This document shows positions 1 to 17,215 of a DNA stretch of 64,000 bases, one piece after another. The notes under the pieces are model-generated. The model was not told the origin of the DNA, did not search any database, and saw only the letters and a list, made by a program, of their open reading frames with translations. The translations under genes and the position numbers were made by a program. Position 1 is the stretch's first letter; every line of letters starts with the position of its first letter. The DNA comes from Cristatella mucedo (Eukaryota; Bryozoa; Phylactolaemata; Cristatellidae), in the NCBI GenBank assembly GCA_009760855.2, contig WPIO01000015.1, positions 3,395,001 to 3,459,000 of the forward strand, written 5' to 3'.

Positions 1-170
1 GGAAGTCCGAATCCGCCGGAAGCCGCCGTCCGCAGCCGTCGTCGCCGCCGTCGTCGTCGCCGCCGCCCTGCTATTCGCCACAACGGCGCACGTCATTGTT
101 TTCTCCTCGATCGCGGCTTTGCCAGAGCGCAACCGCTGCAATGCGCACTGCCGGCCGGCCTACTCTCTCG

Positions 171-242
<72 letters not shown>

Positions 243-253
243 GCGCTTTGTAG
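1..253. other. 5' flank of the first visible chitin synthase exon
   Basis: GCC/GTC trinucleotide-rich DNA leads into a long CT microsatellite that ends just before a TAG acceptor at 251-253. The stretch is most simply read as the end of an intron whose polypyrimidine tract is the CT repeat. I could not place an upstream chitin synthase exon here: no GT donor gives the phase that the exon starting at 254 needs. The missing N-terminal part of the protein is therefore expected to lie outside the window. Confidence 0.5.
160..239 (+). repeat. (CT)n microsatellite
   Basis: An almost pure CT dinucleotide run sits immediately upstream of the acceptor used by the first visible chitin synthase exon. 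It probably serves as that intron's polypyrimidine tract. It produces artificial Ser-Leu open frames on one strand and Arg-Glu frames on the other. Confidence 0.97.
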
Positions 254-7098
<6,845 letters not shown>

Positions 7099-7270
7099 AC
7101 GACGGCGACACTTGCCGAGGAGAGTCCAACTTCAATTGCGCCGCGTCGCCAGCGTGGGCCTGGCAACGCAGAGCAGATGTCTCGGGTTTAGCTTTTGGGT
7201 TTAAAGCATTTGTCAATGTGGTGTCGGGTGTCAATATGCTTCTGAAAACATCTAGACGAAAATAAATCGC
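7099..7270 (+). other. Chitin synthase 3' UTR and polyA signal
   Basis: The stop codon is the TAG at 7096-7098. A canonical AATAAA lies at 7261-7266, about 165 bases downstream, so cleavage is expected shortly after 7275. Confidence 0.75.
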
Positions 7271-7540
7271 TTGAACGCATCTGTCTTGCGAAAGTGTCGT
7301 TCCTAACTGAAGTGCCTGAACGTCGTGGCGTTGCCTGTTTTCGTGGTCTTCGATGGCGTGGAGGGCAAAGACCACCGGCAGAATATGGACCCCTCTCCAG
7401 AAATACCTAAATACCGAAGTAAGCTCGGTCTTATTCAGCTAAGACCAGCAAGACCAGGTTGATTTTCATCCTCGAATCATCAAGCGCTTTTTGTTCTCTG
7501 CTGCGTTCACGCACGGCACAAGACCTCGGGCCTCCTTGCT
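7271..7540. other. Unassigned DNA downstream of chitin synthase
   Basis: No gene, RNA or repeat recognised. It separates the chitin synthase polyA region from the first retroelement remnants. Confidence 0.4.
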
Positions 7541-7544
7541 AGAA

Positions 7545-8095
7545 TAATAAATAAGAACAGCAACATGTTTGCATAGCGCCCGTAGAGAGCTTAGTCTCCT
7601 TCTAGAGACTTTACGTATGCTATAGAGGAAGCACGACCGTACGGTTGCCGATAGCACGGTCACCGTCAACATGCACAATGTGTTTATCGGTAACGTTTAA
7701 TATTTATTCATATATATTCTTTATATATATTCTTTATATATAGCGCTCCAAGAGAGCTACGTCTCTATTTCAGACGCTTCGAATGTGCTTCGGGGCTCGA
7801 GCCCACGATTTCAGCGAGACCAGCCGCCGCTGGACCAAACCAGCTGGGCAAGTGCGTTTTTAACTTCTTTTTAAATTCTATCGAGTCAGGCAGTCCTGTA
7901 ACGTCGGTCAGGAGTGAGCTCCAGGCTTTGGTAGCAGAAAGAAGGTGTGGTCTACGAAAGGACTTCAGGGTTCGTTCGAGGCATGATTAATAAAATGCGA
8001 GTCGGCAGAAGAGACGGGTAGTACGATGCCTAGTCCTGCGAAGGGACTCGGTCTGATAGGTTTACTGGAGTATTAGAATGGAGGTTCAACGTTAC
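7545..8095 (-). mobile_element. Degenerate LINE A-like remnant with an inserted SINE1
   Basis: A LINE A-type hairpin tail is seen on the - strand around 7575-7625. From 7850 to 8090 the sequence tracks the LINE A 3' coding/UTR block (GGGAGTGAGCTCCAGGCTTTGG-like text and the GGTAGTACGATGCC match of other copies), but stops and indels are frequent. SINE1 lies between the two parts. Confidence 0.6.
7728..7850 (-). mobile_element. SINE1 copy (tRNA-derived, LINE A-like tail)
   Basis: The - strand reads from a tRNA-like head containing the B-box-like GGGCTCGAGCC into a tail with the GAAGCGTC...AGAGA...GAGCGCT hairpin and a TATATAAA end. The head is shortened and diverged. The copy lies inside a LINE A-like remnant. 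Confidence 0.6.
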
Positions 8096-9660
8096 GCTAC
8101 ACGTCGAGCCGATTCGACAGGTTCGTCTACGTAACAGGAGCGGGAGATCGTCGACGGCTGTCGCCCGCCGCCGCCGCCGCTCGCATCGGGAAATGAAAGA
8201 GCCGACGACCGTTTGAGCGCCAATGAGCGGAGCAGTCGGCGATTTTGAATTCTCGCGCTGCTGGGAGCTGAACGGCGCGCTGCGACTTTCTTCGAGCGGA
8301 GCCCGATACTTTGCTTAGTATTTCGCGCGACTCTTTTGTTAACGACGGACAAAGCGGCGGCAGCCTGCACTTCGTTTATCGGATGTACAAACTTCGCGGC
8401 GCCGCCAACGCAACAAAGTTAGATCGGCGCGCGGCTCGCCGGCGTCTGGCGTCGAGCGGGCGCGCGCTCTCGCGCACGCGCCGACTCGCACTCAGTCGCC
8501 GGCTCCGCGTCGAGCGGCGAGTCAGCATCGAGGTTCTGTCTCGCCTTCAGGTCCCTTCGTTCTCCTGCTCAGGCCTGCCGATTTGAAATGCGTCCCAAAT
8601 CTTGAATCTTGGGCGCCGGTACCGTACCGCCGCCCGCTCCTCTGACTTCTGTCATTCGTGCCTCAAATCAGCCTCGAATATTTTGACGGCAGTGCCTTCA
8701 GTTCGCACGCCCTCGGAGCCTGGAAGTTGGTACTGACTGACGTCACGATATCCCCCCTGGCTTGACTGCATTTAAAAATGGAAGCCAAGAGCCACTATTT
8801 TATTCGCTGCATTTGCAACGCCCTTGCGAACGGTCCTTGTAATGGTTATGATCGATAGCTGGAATTGCGGATTCGATGACCAATCAATTAACACGCAAAC
8901 GAAGAATCTCTTCCGCTTAGCTTTCTCATCGCGCCAGTGAACTGATCTTTTTTTTCTTGTGTGCTTTGCGTGCTTCCCCATGCAAGATTCAGTGCGTGTG
9001 ACTGGCCAGCTCCTACTAACCACGTGGCCACGAGTGACGTCTCTTTATTTCCTTTGGCAGGATGGCTAAGCAGGACGATTGCTTGTTTTCAAATGCTGGA
9101 TAATAACGCTCGTAAATGACTCGTGGTTATGGATTGCTTTGCTTCAAGTTGTAAACCACCTGAATAGGGATTTACCTGCTTCACAAACGACCTATTTTTG
9201 TTCTAATTATACTTGTCTTTTCGGCCTAAGTAAAGTGCTTTGAAATAGATTTAAAACCATTTAATTATAATTATCCAAAATTCTCACTCTGACCCACAGA
9301 ACCGGCAATGGCTTGGATCCTTTATACCCAGCTGAACGGGCTTTCGGCTTGATTTTGCTATCATGCAAATCATCCGGATAATGAATTATACGGATAATAA
9401 ATCTTTGTCATTTTTATTTTCTTTATATTCTTTCCTTTTTATTTTTATTTATTTTTTATTTATTTATATTGCTTCATATTCTCTTGTTCAAGGTCGGTCT
9501 GCTGCATAATATTTCTCTCCGAAGGTCCTAGACTTGTGAGCTCCCAGTCACAACTCTTACGCAACGACACACTTTTTGTCTCTGTCACATTCTTTCCAGC
9601 TTTCCTGCGCTGCTACTTCCGTGCTTCTCACTCTGCGGCTCAGCCCTAGTGACTCAGCTA
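8096..9660. other. Unassigned intergenic DNA
   Basis: The 8100-8620 part is rich in CpG and short GCC runs and could be a promoter-like island, but no exon is recognised. 8620-9560 turns AT-rich, with TTTATT-type low complexity at about 9415-9480. Short open frames on both strands show no family motif. Confidence 0.4.
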
Positions 9661-9667
9661 TAATTCT

Positions 9668-9717
9668 TCTCTCGCTCTCTCACTCTCTCCCTCTCTCTCT
9701 ACCTCCCTATCTCTTTC

Positions 9718-9806
<89 letters not shown>

Positions 9807-9815
9807 TCCTCCCTA

Positions 9816-9846
<31 letters not shown>

Positions 9847-9878
9847 ACCTCCCTATCTCTCGCTCTCTCTTTCTCTCT
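9668..9878 (+). repeat. (CT)n microsatellite, compound
   Basis: CT dinucleotides broken by CTCCCTAT units. Again pyrimidine on the + strand. Confidence 0.96.
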
Positions 9879-11214
9879 ATGAGCTGAAGTTGGAGTCTAT
9901 TGGCTACCGTATACGCACGGAAACCGCTTGGGCTTTTAGTTTGCATTCGATAGAAATCTCTCTGGGCTAGCACCCACTTGGTGTTTATGACTTTTTTGAG
10001 TAACAAACGGAGAAGCATTTATGCACATAGGCACGCACTGCTTGTAGCCAATGAGCCTCTGGTAGCCTCGTGCCATCGGCGAGATATTAACATGCAGCTC
10101 TCCAAGTTACTCCCGCATCAAATTGAGCGCGTTCGGTGAGAGAATCGCAGGCGGCGCTTAGCTCATGCTCAGTTAACGTCCATTTTACTTCCGGACGCAG
10201 TCCATTTAATCGCGGAAGCGATCGACTGAAACGGCCGAGCGCGCTAGGTCCGGAGTCACCCATCTTACGGACGTTCTGCTCTGAGCCACGGATGTCCGCT
10301 GGGCAACGCTGCTACGACGTTGTACTGAGAGCAGCGGAGAGAGCGGCACGCAGTGAAGATACTGCCGTTTCTACCGGCCGACCACGCAGGCTCGTTCATC
10401 GGCCTGCGTGGTCGGCCTGCGTGGTTCCCAGCCTCAGATCTCGCTATCGCAACGCTAGCGGAACTAGTCGAGCTGCAGTGCGCCGCCGCCGCATTCTGTC
10501 AAATCATTCTGACGCACCTAGCGACTGGTCCCACGAGCGGGCCACGAATAGCTGGCAATGCGAATTAGGCCTCTGCAGACGTCAGGATTAGCCCGCGTCG
10601 TGCAGCCGTCGTACCTCGTACTACTTAGTCAGACAAATAATGACCAGCTTCTGATTGAGGCAGTGCCCAGTTCATTATGATAATGAGCGGAGCGCACTCG
10701 ATTTTTATTTTATCAGGAACTGGAATTTGATGGTTTCGAGCTCCAACTGTATAGTTACCGATTTCTTGAAAGCTCTCAAACCACGTCAGGCGTACGAGTA
10801 ACTTATCTCGTAGCTTGCGAAAAACATGGCGACCCAACCTTTGCCATTCCTTGAGAAGCGCCCGAAGACGCTGTCGAGGGGTATTTTCTCGAGGGGGAAA
10901 AATTAAGAATATCCAAGAAATAAATTATGCTTTTCCATGTTTCTGCGATTAGTATACGCTAGCTTATACCAGTGAAGAATCCCGCATGTTTCCAATTTGG
11001 CTTTAGGTGGCGGTCTTAAATGCTATGTATTAAGCTAGCGAGCTCTCCTTAAAAAATTATTTATTCTATTGTGTGTTAATTTACCCATACATTTCTAGGC
11101 TAAAGTCGGCTCAAATTTCAAACAGCTTTCGATTTTACCCAGTCCCTTGACTCAAACTAGAGCCTGCTTCCATTTCAGAGTACAGTACGGCCGTAGGCCA
11201 TCTGCCACTGAACA
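9879..11214. other. Unassigned intergenic DNA containing a perfect hairpin
   Basis: No gene recognised. 10130-10600 is CpG-rich and contains a 16-bp perfect inverted repeat at 10376-10417. 10620-11210 is AT-richer and featureless to me. Confidence 0.4.
10376..10417. repeat. Perfect 16-bp inverted repeat, 10-nt loop
   Basis: The arms GGCCGACCACGCAGGC (10376-10391) and its exact complement (10402-10417) flank a 10-nt loop. The right arm is part of a direct duplication of GGCCTGCGTGGT at 10401-10424. No adjoining element was identified. Confidence 0.9.
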
Positions 11215-11216
11215 TT

Positions 11217-11300
11217 GAAAAACATTACACCTCGAACCGGAAATGATCCCGCACCGTCCGGCCTACCGATCTAACGCTTTGACCAGTTGGACTAACGAGA
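11217..11300 (-). repeat. tRNA-like SINE fragment, third type
   Basis: On the - strand the text TCTCGTTAGTCCAACTGGTC resembles a tRNA D-arm/A box, and GGTTCGAGGTG about 50 bases later resembles a B box. A related + strand sequence lies at 22293-22350. Base pairing is too poor for a functional tRNA, so a SINE head is the better reading. Confidence 0.45.
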
Positions 11301-12990
11301 CTACTACTCTTCTTTTTGCGTTTAACCTTGGGTCTTTAAATACTCATCGGAAAATGTGCGCTCACACACTCGAGCCAAATCTTGGTTTACTTCGCGGATG
11401 AAGGCGTGCGACGATATGTGCGAAATTGATGTCAAGCAGCAATCAGGTTGCCAGCCCGTGCTCGGCAACCAGAAAGCGTACCTGCTGCACGAATTAGGCT
11501 TAAAAGAAATATTTACTAATTCAGAAATTCCTAATTTACAGTGGCCTTAGAAGTCTATCGAACGAACGTTATGAATTTCTACTTTGTTTAAATCAAAGTT
11601 GTCTTGTTAGAATATCTGGAGTTCTCCAAAACTTTGATGATTGTTGTCACATGTCCGTTGAGCTTCAGAAGCACGACGATCCTTGGCTTCCGCTTCAGTC
11701 ACTCTTTGCTTCTGCATTTGAAGAAATTTGACCTTACGATAAGTTTCTAAATCGCCACGCTCACTGGGTTCTCCAGCGTTATTATACCTCTCGCGGTGCA
11801 GTCTTCTATATTTAAGCACACTCCTCTCGCTCGTTTTTGAACTGAATCACCTCCTATAAAAAGAGAACAATTCTGTTCGAAATCAAAATTAAATTTTCCT
11901 TTCATCAATACTTTGAAAAGGTTCGCACGCTTAAGATTCTGAACCACTGCTCTGATGCTTGACAAAAAAGCGACTGACATTAAGCACTCGTCTTACTTTT
12001 GGAAAGTGTGAAAATTGCCTTCATTCAGTAGATGCTGGCTCTCTTGCCGTCTGTAAGCGCCAGCTAACGAATCAGCCATGACTTCTCCATTAATAAAACT
12101 TGGAAGTAGAATCACACTCAGGACTTGCGCAGGTACATCAAACAATACGCGGGTTGATATCCCTGTGCCTTTATATCTATACACGTGTGCATATTTAAGC
12201 CTGGTTCAAAAAATCCACACACCTTACGACTTGAGAAAACAGCCTCAAAAATCCCAGAATTGTATCGAATGACTGGAGCCAAAAAAAACTATCACAAGTT
12301 CAAATGGGTAAGAGGAACCAATTTATTTGTGGAAAAATGAGCGTGTTTTAAATAGTATAGCCAACTGGTTGCTAGGAGCATTCTAAATCTACTTGTTTCC
12401 AATTTCAAGCAGGTCGGAAGTACTAGCGGTTTTCTTTTTTGACCGATATATGTTGGTAGCATCGTCAAAAGAGAGCGAAGTAGTTCTGTATTTTGTGCTC
12501 TAAGTGATCTAAAAAAAAAGCCTCTCGGGGGTTGCGTCGGGTGCTTCTCATAAAATAGCAAATGTTTGGGGATGCCGGGTTTTTCGCAGGCGCAGACGCA
12601 TTTAGACAGTCCGCTTGAGAGCATCCGCGGAATCAACGTAGTATAGTTACATGCATTTGGCAAACCTAGCAAGTTAAGACCTAGAGCAAAGTCCAAAATA
12701 TTTTCCTTGTATTTCTTTTCAATTCATAAAATGCGATTGAGCGGCTTCTCTTTCATGCAGCTCCGTCAGCTCGCTGCATCGCTTCGACTTAAGTCTCGCC
12801 GGCAACTTGCCCAAGTGAAAAATAACTCGCTTCGAACCTTAACCCTTAACCCTTGACCCATAGTTAACAAAAAATGCCCAACATTAATAACTATGGTTAG
12901 CAATGCATTCGTGCATAGACATGAGTACACTTACATGCTTATATATATTTGACCACAGCCGCCCAGATTCATTCGCGCGACGCCTCGCGA
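11301..12990. other. Unassigned AT-richer intergenic DNA
   Basis: Two modest - strand open frames occur (11607-11836, charged and coiled-coil-like; 12292-12696). Neither has a recognisable domain or a convincing splice context. The short ACCCTTAACCCTT-like text near 12840 is too brief to be telomeric. Confidence 0.35.
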
Positions 12991-13146
12991 TGAGCGCTTC
13001 AAAGTGTAAACACTTTTTTACGTCTGAGGGTGTAGCAGGTTCCACGTCCGGACAGATCTAGGCCGAAAGCGCAGCGATCGTGACGGCGCCGTGTCCTTGC
13101 CGCCGACGCGCGACTATTCCGGCGGAGAGCCCCGAGCTGCCTTGTA

Positions 13147-13181
13147 TCGCGTCTAGCGATGCAAGGCATCGCTAGACGCGA
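13147..13181. repeat. Perfect 16-bp hairpin with 3-nt loop
   Basis: TCGCGTCTAGCGATGC (13147-13162) is followed by AAG and then by its exact reverse complement (13166-13181). It is compact enough to extrude as a cruciform or fold as RNA. It lies in CpG-rich DNA without a recognised gene. Confidence 0.92.
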
Positions 13182-14989
13182 ATGTATGCCGCTGGTACGC
13201 CGGCACAAGGCAGCGTGGCATTAGGAGCGCCAATCAATCAATACCTTCAGACGACGGCTGCCGGTACCTAAACGTTGCGAGGTCAGTCCATTCAGTTGAT
13301 AAACGGTTACAGGAGACGAGCGGCGGCCATGGCGTACAGCAACTCGCTTGCTGCGTCCAGAGCACCACTATAACTGCCAACCGACGCATGGCTTCGTGCG
13401 AAACTTCCACCCGACTCTCGATATCTAGTGCTTCACTCTTGCCTCGCTAAAAGTCTTGTGTACTCCTCAGCGGCTCAGCTGACTGCTAATTACATGAAAT
13501 CGACTTTCGTTTGTTATAAGTTAGTAATAAGTTAAGTAATAATAAGTAATTGTAGTTATAATTCAGGAACCACGAGTAAACTTACGGCAATCGCGATCTG
13601 GTTGATCTGGCACGCCACCGCTCCACTATTTAGTACCCATTGATCTTTGAATGAAACATTACCTTCAGCATTAGACGCTAATCCGAGCTACATAGGGAGC
13701 CACGTACTAGGTTTATTATACGCAACAGTTTTTGCCAGAGTGCGTGAAATCGAGCCCGCGCTGGCGACGCTTATAGAGACGTTCCCGTTCCCGCAGGGCT
13801 GGCTTGGCCTCATGAAAGGAGAGAGCGCGGTTATGCAGGGGGCCAAGGCAGAGCCGGGCGGGGGAGCAGAGAATCCCGTCTATCCTTACGTCCGGTGCAC
13901 TCCCCTCTCGCTCCGCTGCTGCAAGCGCCCTCCTGCGCGGAGAATGCGCCGCCGCCGCCGTCGTCGGACAGGCGGGGGGGGGGGCGCGGCGGCGGCGCTG
14001 ACTGGCCTGCTACAAGGCGGCGCGGGACGGGGGCGCCGGACAAGCCGCAGGAGTGGCCCTTCTAGGCTGCAGCTCGCCGCCGCCGCCGCCGCCACCGGTC
14101 GCTGCTCTTAAGGTTTGCGCGTCGAGCGCGAGCTCTTGCGGCTGCACTGTCAATGCTATATCATGCGGAGTTCTTTCGTCCGTATATACCGGATTCCTAC
14201 GCCAAAGGACGTAATTGTCCGCTTTAGAATTGTTGGCATTTCTTTCAATGTTCCGCTGCCGCAAGATGCCGGAAGAATTTGCTACAGCCGTTCAGTTTCC
14301 ATTCAGCCTGCGATCGCGTCCGATGACTTTCGCAGATTTTTAGCCGCTCCTGGCATTTGCCCGTTATATGCACGCTGATTCCACCGTGAAAATTTCTATT
14401 TTATAGCTCCTCTTGGAAATTGTAGAAGCCGCCGACGCCTTAGAAATCTGGAATAGGACTTTGCTCATCAGGACATAGACTAGAAACTTCGCGTTACTTT
14501 GTGCAAAGCATCCGGTTTCGTTACTTGGGTGAAGAGAGAAGCTCCTTGGGAGGAGTACCTGAGGTCACCGTTGGCTTTCAGCATCGGCCACGCATCAGTG
14601 TCCAGCGACTTCCAGCCAGCAACTAAAGAAGTACTCTTGTCTAATGGCGGAAAAGTCGTCGACTTTATTAGAGCCTGAAGTTCCGTAGAACCATAGGGCT
14701 TTTAAAGAAGTCAGTGTCAGCGAAAATCGGAGAACAAAACGAAGCTCTTCTCTTCAAAACAAAATTCGCCGGCTTTGAATAGGATAGCCTTGATGCTCTT
14801 GATTAGTGGAGGAATCAGTCATTGACTGATTCGGACTTCTTGGAGCCTATTTTTTGGCTGCATGAAGTAGGTGACTCCTCCATTTCAAGACCCTACAGTC
14901 GCTGCTGCGTTCGAATACTACTGAAAAGACGCCGATCTTTCACGCCAAACTGCTTTTGCGGAAGTTAGTTAATGGCGTTAGTTAATGCT
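13182..14989. other. Unassigned intergenic DNA with a GC-rich patch
   Basis: 13850-14110 is GCC/GGC- and G-run-rich and yields spurious Arg/Ala/Gly frames on both strands. Otherwise no gene is recognised. 14700-14960 may hold very diverged LINE B 5' sequence, but the match is too weak to call. Confidence 0.35.
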
Positions 14990-15177
14990 GCCACTAACCA
15001 CATTGGCATGCTGACCCTGTGCATGTCACCCCTAACCATGTTATTCATTTTGTTTGTTTTTCAAGCATAATTTTACTTACCATTCAATTGCATTTCACTT
15101 TGCAGCAATTGTAAAGCGCCTAGAAAGAGATTGAGTTCTCTGAGGGCGCTTTATCAAGTGCATTATTATTATTATCA
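14990..15177 (+). mobile_element. LINE A 3' tail, heavily 5'-truncated
   Basis: Starts in the 3' UTR (CATGCTGACCCTGTGCATG-type text), then reads AAAGCGCCTAGAAAGAGA through the complementary GGGCGCTTT arm to a TTATTATT end. It has no coding sequence. Confidence 0.88.
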
Positions 15178-15352
15178 TTCACCAGAAATTATCGCCTCGG
15201 CCAAAAAATCTTCACGCTTCTTCACTGCAACAACTGTGCACATTCGCGCCTCTATAAAAGGCCCCTCTGACTTAAGCAATCGCTGCATCGAAACCTTTGA
15301 CCCTGTTTTAAAGATTTTCTGAGATTTCTGCATGTGATATGGCTAACGTCAA

Positions 15353-15372
15353 AGGTCAAAGGTCAAAGGTCA
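15353..15372 (+). repeat. Short tandem heptamer giving three AGGTCA sites
   Basis: AGGTCA occurs at 15353, 15360 and 15367, each separated by one A. This has the arrangement of overlapping DR1 nuclear-receptor elements. It lies inside degenerate LINE B sequence, so a chance local expansion is as likely as a regulatory site. Confidence 0.6.
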
Positions 15373-15373
15373 A

Positions 15374-15478
15374 GTAATAATGAGAGTAATAATAATAATA
15401 CAGTTGATTAAGCGTTATCATAAAACTCAATCCTTTCTCGGGCTTTCCCAATTGCTACACATGAAGCACGATTGAAGT
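15374..15478 (-). mobile_element. Tail-only LINE A insertion
   Basis: AATAATAATA-rich start, TTGATTAAGCGTTATC, then the complementary arm of the diagnostic hairpin in worn form. About 100 bases in total, lying within LINE B. Confidence 0.6.
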
Positions 15479-15662
15479 AAAAGGAGCGCGTCTCCTGAAG
15501 ACCCTCTATCATCATCCTTGCGGTCTTCACTGGCAGACAAACTTAGCCCAGCCATCACCGATATTTGTAATGCTTCTCTGGAAAGGAGTTGTACCCAAGC
15601 CCTTCAAATCGGCTATCATTAGACCGATACTTAAAAAGCCTGAATTAGATCCAAAGGCCCTT

Positions 15663-15812
15663 ATAAAAAATAGAATTCATTTATATAGCGTCCCAAGAGA
15701 ACTTGGTCTCTATTCAGGCGCTTCACATATGCCTCGGGGCTCGAGCCCACGACCTCAGTCAGACTTTGGTCAGGGCGAGCACCTTAACCGCTAGACCAAA
15801 CCGCTAAACCAA
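15663..15812 (-). mobile_element. SINE1 copy inside LINE B, with target-site duplication
   Basis: On the - strand: a tRNA-like head with A-box-like TAGCGGTTAAGG and B-box-like GGGCTCGAGCC, then a tail reading GAAGCGCC, AGAGA, GTTCTCT, then ACGCT and TATATAAATG, which ends in an A/T-rich run. CCCTT at 15658-15662 recurs at 15813-15817. It fits a 5-bp target-site duplication, and removing the SINE rejoins LINE B coding text. Confidence 0.85.
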
Positions 15813-16302
15813 CCCTTGCAAACTATCTCCCAATTTTCCGTCTTCCTTTTTTCTCAAATATTCTTGAAAATATTTTCGCTAAGCAGCTTGTAGCGCACGC
15901 TGAAAATATTGATATTTCAGAAAAATTGGAATTGTATGTATTATTTATTGTTATTATTATTTATTATTAATATTTATTTATTCAATTGGAATTTTAAACT
16001 GCAACACTCCTCTGAAACTGCTTTCCTCTGCGTGGCCAATGACATCCTAAGCAGTAACGATGACGGTTAAGGTCACTGCCCTAGCGCTGCTAGATCTATC
16101 AGCTGCTTTCGATACCATTGGTCACGATGTCCTACTTGGATGATTGAGAACAACGATCAGTCTGGCAGACGAGGCACTGGCGTGGTTTAAATCGTACTTG
16201 TCCGATCGTGTTCAATCCGTGTAGTGTGGGGGTTCAGATCTGATCCACTGGACCAGTCACCTGCGGAGTTCCTCAAGTTCATTCCCTCAAGTCCTTTGTC
16301 AC

Positions 16303-17215
16303 ATAATAATAACAATAATAATAATGCACTTGATAAAGCGCCCTCAGAGAACTTAATCTCTTTCTAGGCGCTTTACATTTGCTGCAAAGGGAAATGCAAT
16401 TAAATGATAAGTAAAATCATGCTTGAAAAACAAACAAAATGAATAACATGGTTAGGGGTGACATGCACAGGGTCAGCATGCAAATGTGGTTAGTGGCAGC
16501 ATGCACAGTGTCAGCACGCATAAGCACGTGATGGACGAATCATAGGGACCCACTAAATGCTGCCCTAAATAGGTGTGTTTTTAAGTTCCTTTTAAATGTG
16601 GTCAGGTCAGGGGATGTTCTGACGCAGGTCGGGAGGGAGTTCCAGGCTTTGGGAGCATATGAACTAAATGCACGGTCTCCAAAGGATTTAAGGTTTGTAT
16701 GAGGTATTTCTAGACTGTTGGATTCCGAAAAGCGGGTGGTACGATGCTTGGCCTGATGGGGGAGTATGCCGGAGAGATAGGCTGGAGCCATAGAATGAAG
16801 GGACCTAAAAGTGAGCGACAAGACCTTGAAGTCAATCCGTTGCTTGACTGGTAGCCAGTGTAGGTCGGCGAGAAGTGGAGTAATGTGGCAACTTCGAAGC
16901 TCACGACAGACAAGCCTAGCTGCGGAGTTTTGCACCAGCTGCGATCGCCTGATCGCACATGCTGGTTGGCCAGTAAGCAGTGAGTTGCAGAAGTCGAGAC
17001 GAGATGTCACGAATGCATGGACCAACTTAGACGTGGTATCCAAGCCCGAATTTTAGCAATATTATGAAGCTGAAAATAGGCAGATTTGACTGTGGAGCTC
17101 ATATGGTCGTCTAACAAGAGGTCGCTTTGGAATATGACACCTAGATTTCGAGCTGATTCGACAGGAGATAGGCTAGCAGAGCCAATTTTGAGCGTCGGCC
17201 TTTCCAACACATGCA
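16303..17215 (-). mobile_element. LINE A, 5'-truncated, antisense
   Basis: ATT-type tail at 16303-16325, hairpin at 16334-16378, 3' UTR, then an ORF2 C-terminal frame on the - strand from 17043 to 16540 ending FRAAFSGSL. Upstream, SPVESARNLGVIFQSDLLL is in a second frame, so one indel near 17040 breaks it. It closely resembles the copy at 3838-4800. Confidence 0.9.

Larger units (their letters stand above)
15178..16300 (+). mobile_element. LINE B, broken reverse transcriptase region with later insertions
   Basis: Three + strand pieces give diverged RT fragments: AKKSSRFFTATTVHIRAS near 15203, PKPFKSAIIRPILKKPELDP near 15597, and HSSETAFLCVANDIL then TALALLDLSAAFDTI-like text near 16000-16130. 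Stops and frameshifts are frequent. A LINE A tail (15374-15478), a SINE1 (15663-15812) and an AT-rich expansion (about 15925-15990) interrupt the element. It is cut on the right by another LINE A at 16303. Confidence 0.75.

Noticed and set aside
2-127. Hydrophobic frame (PSAAVVAAVVVAAALLFATT) upstream of the first chitin synthase exon, suggesting a membrane-helix exon
   Set aside because: The Ala/Val run follows from GCC/GTC trinucleotides, and no GT donor gives the phase needed to join the exon at 254.
11607-11836. Charged - strand frame (KVKFLQMQKQRVTEAEAKDR) after an acceptor-like CAG
   Set aside because: Coiled-coil-like composition only; no family recognised and no partner exon. Kept in the region note rather than called a gene.
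12292-12696. 134-codon - strand open frame
   Set aside because: No ATG at its start, no recognisable motif, no splice or promoter context; within the range of chance frames in a 64-kb window.
12836-12860. Telomere-like ACCCTTAACCCTT
   Set aside because: Only about two units, imperfect and isolated.
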